The notes below the pieces were generated by a model, which did not search any database, had not been told where the DNA came from, and saw nothing but the letters and a program-made list of their open reading frames with translations. This document shows positions 32,229 through 36,537 of a stretch of 36,537 bases of DNA, one piece after another. How positions within the stretch are numbered: position 1 is the first letter of the stretch; each line of letters begins with the position of its first letter. The translations under genes and the position numbers were made by a program. Location of the stretch: contig JANQFJ010000317.1 of NCBI GenBank assembly GCA_028277915.1, positions 1-36,537 on the forward strand, in the 5' to 3' direction. This DNA comes from Saprospiraceae bacterium. Its GTDB lineage: Bacteria > Bacteroidota > Bacteroidia > Chitinophagales > Saprospiraceae.

Positions 32229-33419
32229 ATGAAAAGAAGAGATTTTTTTAAAACATCTGCCCTGGCTTCAACCAGTTTGATGATACCATCATTTTTAAAA
32301 GGATATGTTGGAAAAGGGTTGTTTAGCAGCCGATCAGGGAAAAATTTAGTTGTCATCCAACTATCTGGCGGAAATGACGGACTCAACACGGTTGTGCCTT
32401 TTCAAAATGATATCTACTACCGAAGTCGCCCTACTTTAGGGGTTGATAAAAATAAAGTTTTAAAAATTAGTGATGCACAGGGGCTGAATCCGGTAATGGA
32501 ACCATTGAGACCGTTGTACGACGATGGGTTGATGTGTATCATCAACTCTGTGGGTTATCCAAATCCTGATCGCTCGCATTTCCGCTCGATGGACATTTGG
32601 CACACTGCGAGTTCAAGCGACGAATATCTTTCCACCGGTTGGATTGGCCGATATTTGGACAACCACTGTGAAGGTTGTACACCTCCGTATCATGCGTTGG
32701 AAGCGGATGACAGCTTAAGTTTAGCATTGAAAAGTGTTGAGCAAAATGGGTTTGCAATGAGTGACCCAAAATCTTTGAAAAGAGCCACTAACAATAAATT
32801 TTTAAAAGCCATTTCGAATCATGATCACCGTCACGAAGAAAATGTGGCTTATTTGTATAAAACCATGATTGATACACAGTCGTCTGCAAATTATCTTTTT
32901 GAGCAATCAAAAATTTATCAATCCAAACAGTATTATCCTCAAACGCCTTTTGGTCGAGACCTAAAGCAAATAGCTGAACTCATTACAGCAGAAACAGATA
33001 CAAAGATTTATTATGTCAGTCTGAGTGGTTTTGACACTCATGCTAATCAAAAAAATCAACAGGAACGACTGCTCAGACAATACGCGGACGCGGTTGCTGC
33101 TTTCGTAAAAGATTTAAAACAAAATCAACTGCTGGAGGATACTTTGATCTTGACTTTTTCAGAATTCGGAAGACGTGTAAAACAAAATGGCAGTAATGGC
33201 ACAGACCACGGAACTGCGAATAATTTGTTTTTATTTGGAGGTAAGTTAAAAACTCCTGGTTTTTATAATTCCGCTCCCGATTTAAAAATTTTGGACAATG
33301 GCGATTTGATTTATGAAATTGACTTCAGACGGGTTTATGCTACCATTTTGGAAGACTGGCTGGATGCTGATGTAAAACAAATTTTAAAAGGGAATTTTGA
33401 AAAATTGAATCTCGTTTAA
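32229..33419 (+). CDS. DUF1501 family protein with twin-arginine signal
   Basis: A 396-aa exported protein beginning MKRRDFFKTSALASTSLMIPSFLKG, a textbook Tat signal (RRDFFK). The body has VVIQLSGGNDGLNTVVPF, NPDRSHFRSMDIWHTAS, STGWIGRYLDN, SGFDTHANQ and SEFGRRVKQNGSNGTDHGTANN, the usual DUF1501 conserved blocks (sulfatase/alkaline-phosphatase-like fold, metal-binding Asp/His expected in the last blocks). It is shorter than the 481-aa paralogue at 17010 and its blocks differ, so it is a separate subfamily. It lies in an operon with DUF1800. Its stop overlaps the GH25 stop by 4 nt on the opposite strand. Catalytic activity is not established for the family. Confidence 0.88.
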   Translation: MKRRDFFKTSALASTSLMIPSFLKGYVGKGLFSSRSGKNLVVIQLSGGNDGLNTVVPFQNDIYYRSRPTLGVDKNKVLKISDAQGLNPVMEPLRPLYDDGLMCIINSVGYPNPDRSHFRSMDIWHTASSSDEYLSTGWIGRYLDNHCEGCTPPYHALEADDSLSLALKSVEQNGFAMSDPKSLKRATNNKFLKAISNHDHRHEENVAYLYKTMIDTQSSANYLFEQSKIYQSKQYYPQTPFGRDLKQIAELITAETDTKIYYVSLSGFDTHANQKNQQERLLRQYADAVAAFVKDLKQNQLLEDTLILTFSEFGRRVKQNGSNGTDHGTANNLFLFGGKLKTPGFYNSAPDLKILDNGDLIYEIDFRRVYATILEDWLDADVKQILKGNFEKLNLV

Positions 33420-34126
33420 TAATCAATCACTAAACTAATAGTAGGTTCTTTCGAAAGACAAAATGACTCTAATCGGGTCAGGTTTCCGTTAAAAACATTA
33501 AAATCTACATCTCCGTTTATACCATTCAGCCGACCTCGATTTCCATATTGCCAAAAATCCCATTGTTTGTTAAACGCTAGTCGCGGTTCGCTATAACTAT
33601 AACGAGCAATCCAAATGGGATAATCATCAAGGTTGCCGGCTATGTATTTGTTGAAATAGGTGATATTGGTGTAAATGATCGGTTTGATCCTGTAATGATG
33701 CTCAATCATCTCTAACCAGGTTTTTATTCTAAAAACTACCAACTCTTCAGAAGCACCATCATCCACCTCAACATCCAAAACTGGAGGGAGATCTCCTATT
33801 TCGAGGGTTACATTATCCATGAAATTCTTGGCTTGTTTATAAACAGAAAGTGTTGGCCGGAAAAAATGATACGCTCCACGCTTTATGCCCACTCGCTTCA
33901 TCTCATACCAATTATAGCTGTAAAGGCTATCTGCAAATGATTCTCCTTCTGTAGCTTTAACAAAGGCAAAAGAAATGTCTTGAGCAACAATACTATCCCA
34001 TTCTATTTTTGACTGATAATGAGACACATCAATTCCGTGCACCTCATATTTGGGCATCCGTTTCGTAAGCGGATTACAGCTATAGAATAGCAAAAAAAAT
34101 AATATTGCGGCGACCAGGTATCTCAT
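33416..34126 (-). CDS. GH25 lysozyme lipoprotein
   Basis: A 236-aa protein with a lipoprotein signal (LFFLLFYSC, lipid Cys17) and a GH25 muramidase domain (about 28-215). Seen: HGIDVSHYQSKIEW with Asp33; FAFVKATEG; RGAYHFF; LPPVLDVEVDDG with catalytic Asp118/Glu120; IIYTNITYFNKYI; and WIARYS / WDFWQYG near the end, all in family order. GH25 enzymes cleave the beta-1,4 bond between MurNAc and GlcNAc. The lipid anchor suggests a cell-envelope enzyme that remodels peptidoglycan rather than a phage endolysin, and no phage genes surround it. It is convergent to DUF1501 with a 4-nt overlap. Confidence 0.93.
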   Translation of the reverse strand: MRYLVAAILFFLLFYSCNPLTKRMPKYEVHGIDVSHYQSKIEWDSIVAQDISFAFVKATEGESFADSLYSYNWYEMKRVGIKRGAYHFFRPTLSVYKQAKNFMDNVTLEIGDLPPVLDVEVDDGASEELVVFRIKTWLEMIEHHYRIKPIIYTNITYFNKYIAGNLDDYPIWIARYSYSEPRLAFNKQWDFWQYGNRGRLNGINGDVDFNVFNGNLTRLESFCLSKEPTISLVIDY

Positions 34127-34321
34127 TTCTGTTTTTGGTTATTTTAACCCATCATAAAACTAACGTAATTTTCTTTCTATTTGTGATTGTATGACTAAAT
34201 AATTATTTGTAAAATGGCAGGCAATTGTATAATACACTTTTGAATAGAATAAATATAAATATAAAAAAAGATAACGTAAAATCCATCTTTTATCCTTCCA
34301 AAAAAATAAATTAACTAAAAC

Positions 34322-35509
34322 ATGCCTAATCATCGACAGCTTTTCTTGAAACATATTGCACAGACCTCTGAAATACCACTTATGCTCGAAATTGAATCTT
34401 CTGAGGGGGTCTATTTATATGATAAAAGTGGAAAAGCGTATATTGATATCATCTCTGGAATCGGAGTAAGCGTGCTAGGCCACCGTCACCCTCGGGTGGT
34501 AAGTGCTGTGAAAGATCAGCTTGATAAATATTTACATACTCTTGTTTACGGCGAAGGCATTTTAAGTCCACAAGTTGAGTTGGCAACTAAGCTTGTTGAA
34601 AACCTTCCTGAACCTTTGGATTGTGTTTATTTCGTCAATTCCGGAAGTGAAGCAGTTGAAGGAGCGATGAAACTTGTCAAGAGATATACTGGTCGATATG
34701 AAATTATTTCATTTTGCAATGCCTATCATGGAAGCACACACGGTGCATCGAGTTTAATGAGCAATCCTGCTTTTACTCAGGCTTATCGCCCCCTTGTGCC
34801 AGGTATTCGCCATGTCGAATTTAATGATGAAGCTTCGCTAGAAAAAATTACTGATAAAACCGCAGGAGTATTTGTTGAACCCGTTAGGGGAGCAGCGGGT
34901 GTTCAACTTCCAACCGACAATTATTTGAAAAAACTGAGAAAGCGTTGTGATGAGATAGGAGCATTGTTGGTTTTGGATGAAATCCAAACTGGTTGTGGTA
35001 GGACAGGGACATTGTTTGCTTTTGAGCAATACGGTATCGTTCCTGATGTTTTATTGCTGGCAAAAGGTCTGGGCGGTGGAATGCCAATCGGTGCTTTTAT
35101 TGCTTCAAAAGAAGTTATGGATGTTTTTTCGTATAACCCTTCACTAGGTTATATCACTACATTTGGTGGGCATCCGGTTTGCTGTGTAGCAGCCTTAGCT
35201 ACTTTAGAAGAGCTCATTGAAACCGATTTGATTGCTCGAGTGAAACAAAAGGAAAAATTGTTTCGGGAATTATTAGTTCATCCAAAAATCAAAGAAATCA
35301 GAAGCGCCGGATTAATGATGGCTGTGGAATTTGAAAGTTTTGAGTTTCTTCAGGTTGTAGTGAGCAACTGTTTGAAAAATGGATTGATAATCGATTGGTT
35401 TTTGTTTAATAATCGAAGCATGCGTATTGCTCCGCCTTTGATCATTAAAGAAGATGAAATCAGGAAAGCATGTTCTATTATTTTGAATGCAATTGACTTT
35501 AGTTCGTAG
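34322..35509 (+). CDS. Class III PLP-dependent aminotransferase
   Basis: A 395-aa cytosolic enzyme of the ornithine/acetylornithine aminotransferase group. PLP-site elements: SGSEAVEGAMKL (107-118), FCNAYHGSTHGAS, VFVEPVRGAAGV, VLDEIQTGCGRTGTLFAFE (Asp219) and LLLAKGLGGGMPIGAF with the Schiff-base Lys248. The closing blocks TTFGGHPVCCVAALATLE and RSAGLMMAVEFE are typical. Substrate specificity (ornithine, acetylornithine, 4-aminobutyrate, lysine) cannot be told from the sequence, and no pathway neighbour helps. It stands alone between divergent GH25 and convergent rpoN and shares a strong bidirectional terminator with the latter. Confidence 0.92.
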   Translation: MPNHRQLFLKHIAQTSEIPLMLEIESSEGVYLYDKSGKAYIDIISGIGVSVLGHRHPRVVSAVKDQLDKYLHTLVYGEGILSPQVELATKLVENLPEPLDCVYFVNSGSEAVEGAMKLVKRYTGRYEIISFCNAYHGSTHGASSLMSNPAFTQAYRPLVPGIRHVEFNDEASLEKITDKTAGVFVEPVRGAAGVQLPTDNYLKKLRKRCDEIGALLVLDEIQTGCGRTGTLFAFEQYGIVPDVLLLAKGLGGGMPIGAFIASKEVMDVFSYNPSLGYITTFGGHPVCCVAALATLEELIETDLIARVKQKEKLFRELLVHPKIKEIRSAGLMMAVEFESFEFLQVVVSNCLKNGLIIDWFLFNNRSMRIAPPLIIKEDEIRKACSIILNAIDFSS

Positions 35510-35514
35510 AAATT

Positions 35515-35545
35515 AAAAAGGAAGATGTAATTCATCTTCCTTTTT
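35515..35545. terminator. Bidirectional rho-independent terminator between aminotransferase and rpoN
   Basis: A perfect 13-bp stem (AAAAAGGAAGATG at 35515-35527 with CATCTTCCTTTTT at 35533-35545) with the 5-nt loop TAATT. The T-run on each strand fits termination in both directions, between two convergent genes. Confidence 0.92.
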
Positions 35546-35568
35546 AGATATTCATTTGTACACTTTTA

Positions 35569-36537
35569 TCATAATTCTTTTCTTAGTCTTGCTACGGGTA
35601 CATTGAGTTGTTCACGATATTTTGCAACCGTACGTCGAGCAATATTATAACCTTTTTCGCGAAGAATATTTTTCAATTTTTCATCAGAAAATGGTTTTCT
35701 TTTATTTTCATCTTCGATAATATCCGTGAGAATTTTTTTCACCTCAAGGGTTGAAACCTCCTCTCCTGTGCTCGTTTGTAAAGACTCAGAAAAGAAATCT
35801 TTTAAACGTTTTGTTCCAAATTCAGTCTGAACAAATTTACTGTTTGCTACTCTTGAAATTGTAGAAATATCGAGTCCTGTAATATCTGCAATATCTTTGA
35901 GAATCATTGGCCGTAGGGTCTTTTGATCTCCTGTGCGGAAGTATTCGTACTGGTATTGCATGATCGAATACATCGTTTTGTACATTGTTTGTTGCCTTTG
36001 ACGAATCGCGTCAATGAACCACTTAGCAGAATCAATTTTTTGCTTGATAAACATGATCGCTTCTTTTTCCTGCTTATCCGCTTTTTTTACTTTTTTGTTT
36101 ATCTGGTAGTTTTTGAGCATATCTTTGTAATGCTCATTTACTCTTAGGTCAGGGGCATTCCTGGAATTTAATGTCAATTCTAGCTCATTATCGCGATTGA
36201 CGATTGTAAAATCTGGAACAATATAATATGTCGTTCTGCCTTTACCGCTGGTATAACCACTTGCAGGCTTTGGATTCAATTTCAATATTTCATCAATAGC
36301 ATCTTTAAGCTGGGTTTCAGAAATACTGAGATACCGCTGTAGTTTTTGATAGTGTTTTTTAGAAAATTCATTGAAATACTCATCAATAATTCTTACACAT
36401 AATCGAAGAATTGAAATTTCTTGATCTGACAAATTATCACTTTCGGTTTCTAACTTATTTTGAAGTTGAAGCAAAAGGCATTCTTGCAGGTTCTTGGCAC
36501 CAATACCCGGAGGATCGAATCTTTGAATTCTTTTCAG
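35569..36537 (-). CDS. rpoN: RNA polymerase sigma-54 factor (C-terminal part, truncated by window edge)
   Basis: The reading frame runs off the right edge, starting there with LKRIQRFDPPGIGAKNLQECLL, the sigma-54 core-binding FDPxGVxArNLxECL block; the true start is outside. Then come YLSISETQLKDAIDEILKLNPKPASGY, the DIADITGLDISTISRVANSKFVQTEFGTKRLKDFF helix-turn-helix that reads the -12 element, and the near-universal RpoN box ARRTVAKYRE close to the C-terminus, ending NVPVARLRKEL. It directs transcription from -24/-12 promoters together with bEBP activators. No such activator or convincing -24/-12 promoter was found in the window. Confidence 0.95.
   Translation of the reverse strand: MKRIQRFDPPGIGAKNLQECLLLQLQNKLETESDNLSDQEISILRLCVRIIDEYFNEFSKKHYQKLQRYLSISETQLKDAIDEILKLNPKPASGYTSGKGRTTYYIVPDFTIVNRDNELELTLNSRNAPDLRVNEHYKDMLKNYQINKKVKKADKQEKEAIMFIKQKIDSAKWFIDAIRQRQQTMYKTMYSIMQYQYEYFRTGDQKTLRPMILKDIADITGLDISTISRVANSKFVQTEFGTKRLKDFFSESLQTSTGEEVSTLEVKKILTDIIEDENKRKPFSDEKLKNILREKGYNIARRTVAKYREQLNVPVARLRKEL

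Noticed and set aside
33416-34126. GH25 lysozyme as a prophage endolysin
   Set aside because: It has a lipoprotein signal and no holin, tail or integrase genes nearby; a cellular envelope enzyme is more likely.

Overview
The window is a gene-dense, AT-rich stretch of a Bacteroidota chromosome. The evidence is consistent across the window: promoter -7 boxes of the TAnnTTTG type stand in front of many genes, Shine-Dalgarno sequences are weak, and many products carry a lipoprotein or Sec/Tat signal. The gene content (mevalonate-route isoprenoid enzymes, DUF5117 metalloprotease, S9B peptidase, DUF1501/DUF1553/DUF1800 proteins, Nfu-type NifU, RpoN) suggests Saprospiraceae or a related marine/environmental group. 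That family-level placement is inference. I see no rRNA, tRNA, CRISPR array, insertion sequence or prophage. No gene-free stretch exceeds 300 bases.

Layout. 1-3.4 kb: isoprenoid genes, namely the 3' end of type 2 IPP isomerase (fni), class II HMG-CoA reductase, and a GHMP kinase with a GSGYDLA motif. A small CCPF-motif protein on the opposite strand sits between the last two. 3.4-4.1 kb: a ferredoxin-NADP-reductase-like flavoprotein. 4.2-6.5 kb: an apparent operon of an MsrA lipoprotein, a Big2-DM13 lipoprotein and a predicted outer-membrane barrel. 6.6-9.6 kb: Nfu-type iron-sulfur scaffold, inositol-monophosphatase-family enzyme, MacB/FtsX-like permease. 9.8-14.1 kb: polysaccharide flippase, Wzz-like chain-length protein and O-antigen ligase/polymerase, followed by a convergent hotdog thioesterase.

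14.5-25.9 kb: a run of exported proteins: DUF5117 zinc metalloprotease (+), then on the minus strand a methyltransferase with a duplicated N-terminal module, a DPP-IV-like S9 peptidase, and the DUF1553 (two CxxCH motifs, LamG)/DUF1501 pair. 26.1-30.6 kb: DUF2147 protein, exonuclease III, two tandem thioredoxin-fold paralogues, and a small lipoprotein with tetratricopeptide-like helices. 30.8-36.5 kb: DUF1800-DUF1501 pair, GH25 lysozyme lipoprotein, class III aminotransferase, and the C-terminal part of sigma-54 (RpoN), which runs off the right edge.

The most interesting points are these. The MsrA has a Val where a recycling Cys is often found and lies beside a DM13 protein. The methyltransferase carries a tandem copy of its N-terminal winged-helix-like module. 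A hairpin-plus-U-tract ends exactly at the DUF1553 start codon. DUF1501 proteins occur twice, once with DUF1553 and once with DUF1800. Four convergent gene pairs overlap at their stop codons, leaving no room for terminators.
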